A DNA stretch of 64,000 nt, taken from the NCBI GenBank assembly GCA_009829735.1, contig CM020619.1:1060590-1124589 (forward strand). Reading direction: 5' to 3'. This DNA is from Pyropia yezoensis. Taxonomy: Eukaryota; Rhodophyta; Bangiophyceae; Bangiales; Bangiaceae. The notes beneath the pieces were generated by a model. The model had not been told where the DNA came from and ran no database searches. It was given only the letters and a program-made list of their open reading frames with translations. The position numbers and the translations under genes are program-made. Below are positions 63,513 through 64,000 of the stretch, piece by piece. How positions within the stretch are numbered: the stretch's first letter is position 1; each line of letters starts with the position of its first letter.

Positions 63513-64000
63513 GTGGTACCACGGGGAATCTCGACGAGAAGCGACGCTACCGCCTCATCTGAACAGGAGGGCTTGCTGGATCGTGCCCTGGGCGGTCCGC
63601 TCTTGTTTTGTACCCTTCGGTAACTGCCGGCAACTGAAAATGGAAATCGATGTACACTGTCACTTCCATTGTTTGGCCGCCTTGACTTGGAAGGGGGGGG
63701 GGAGCGGTGGGGAGCACGCGCTGACGGGGTCAGGGGGGGAGGGCGTGAATGGGCAGCGAGAGGACTGGAACCCTCTGCGGGTACATGCGCGCTGGTCAGG
63801 CCCCGCCGCCCGCAGGTGCGCCACCGCCGCCTGCCGCTCCACCATCCTTCAGAGACATATTTTGGCCCAGGAGGGATTCCCGCCCCCCTTCCCCCCCCGC
63901 CCCCTGCTCACAAACGACCCCCCCCACTCCCGCCCCCCGCAACACGTACCCGCCGGAACCTTTCGGCGCTGCACCCACCACCGCACGCAGGCGATGCTCC
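63513..64000. other. intergenic to window end
   Basis: No gene is recognised. A G-rich run near 63690 and C-rich runs near 63885-63935 are present. Confidence 0.5.

Noticed and set aside
1..64000. CRISPR arrays, rRNA and tRNA genes, bacterial operons
   Set aside because: No regularly spaced repeats, no rRNA-like sequence and no tRNA cloverleaf were noticed by eye; gene structure is eukaryotic.

Overview
The window looks like nuclear DNA of a very GC-rich eukaryote. It has spliceable genes with GT-AG introns, an F-box protein, a MYND zinc-finger protein, a PRL-type phosphatase, a YHYH-domain secreted protein and a Golgi PAPS (sulfate donor) transporter. It also carries chromodomain Ty3/gypsy retrotransposons and a tyrosine-recombinase element. 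Very high GC, few introns, Ala/Gly/Pro-rich proteins, long C/G homopolymers and a PAPS transporter (needed for sulfated cell-wall galactans) fit a bangiophyte red alga such as Porphyra/Pyropia. That assignment is inference and was not searched. Many start codons are uncertain because long stop-free frames arise easily at this composition.

Left part (1-29.2 kb): this is dominated by two copies of one chromodomain Ty3/gypsy element in opposite orientation. Copy 1 (1-7164, cut by the window edge, gag/pol on +) is broken by stop codons, a 1-base insertion and a changed protease residue. It sits inside a tyrosine-recombinase gene followed by direct repeats that suggest a DIRS-like element. Copy 2 (19790-29166, gag/pol on -) is complete: 469-bp LTRs with TG...CA ends, a CTCAG target-site duplication, a PBS candidate, a polypurine tract, intact gag and pol, and an intact third gene on the opposite strand between pol and the 3' LTR. 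A third, internally deleted relative (60882-61511) has a GGGTC duplication. Between copies 1 and 2 lie a PAPS transporter gene, a probable two-exon gene of unknown function, a 687-bp inverted repeat and a MYND zinc-finger gene.

Middle (29.2-52 kb): a Gly-rich unknown protein, a divergent PRL phosphatase, about 4 kb of C/G-rich gene-poor DNA, a 10-kb tract holding an enormous low-complexity open frame (2455 codons), and an F-box/leucine-rich-repeat-like gene.

Right part (52-64 kb): less GC-rich intergenic DNA with small inverted-repeat elements and a dispersed 337-bp repeat, a two-exon YHYH-domain gene, the deleted retroelement, and a broken trypsin-like protease.

The most unusual signal is a family of odd-length palindromes (11-21 nt) sharing the core CAA-S-TTG. 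They are scattered through the LTR, gag, pol and antisense gene of both retroelement copies, and one lies just upstream of the antisense gene's start codon. The antisense gene itself, encoding a protein with an Arg/Ser-rich tail, is the second candidate for something undescribed.
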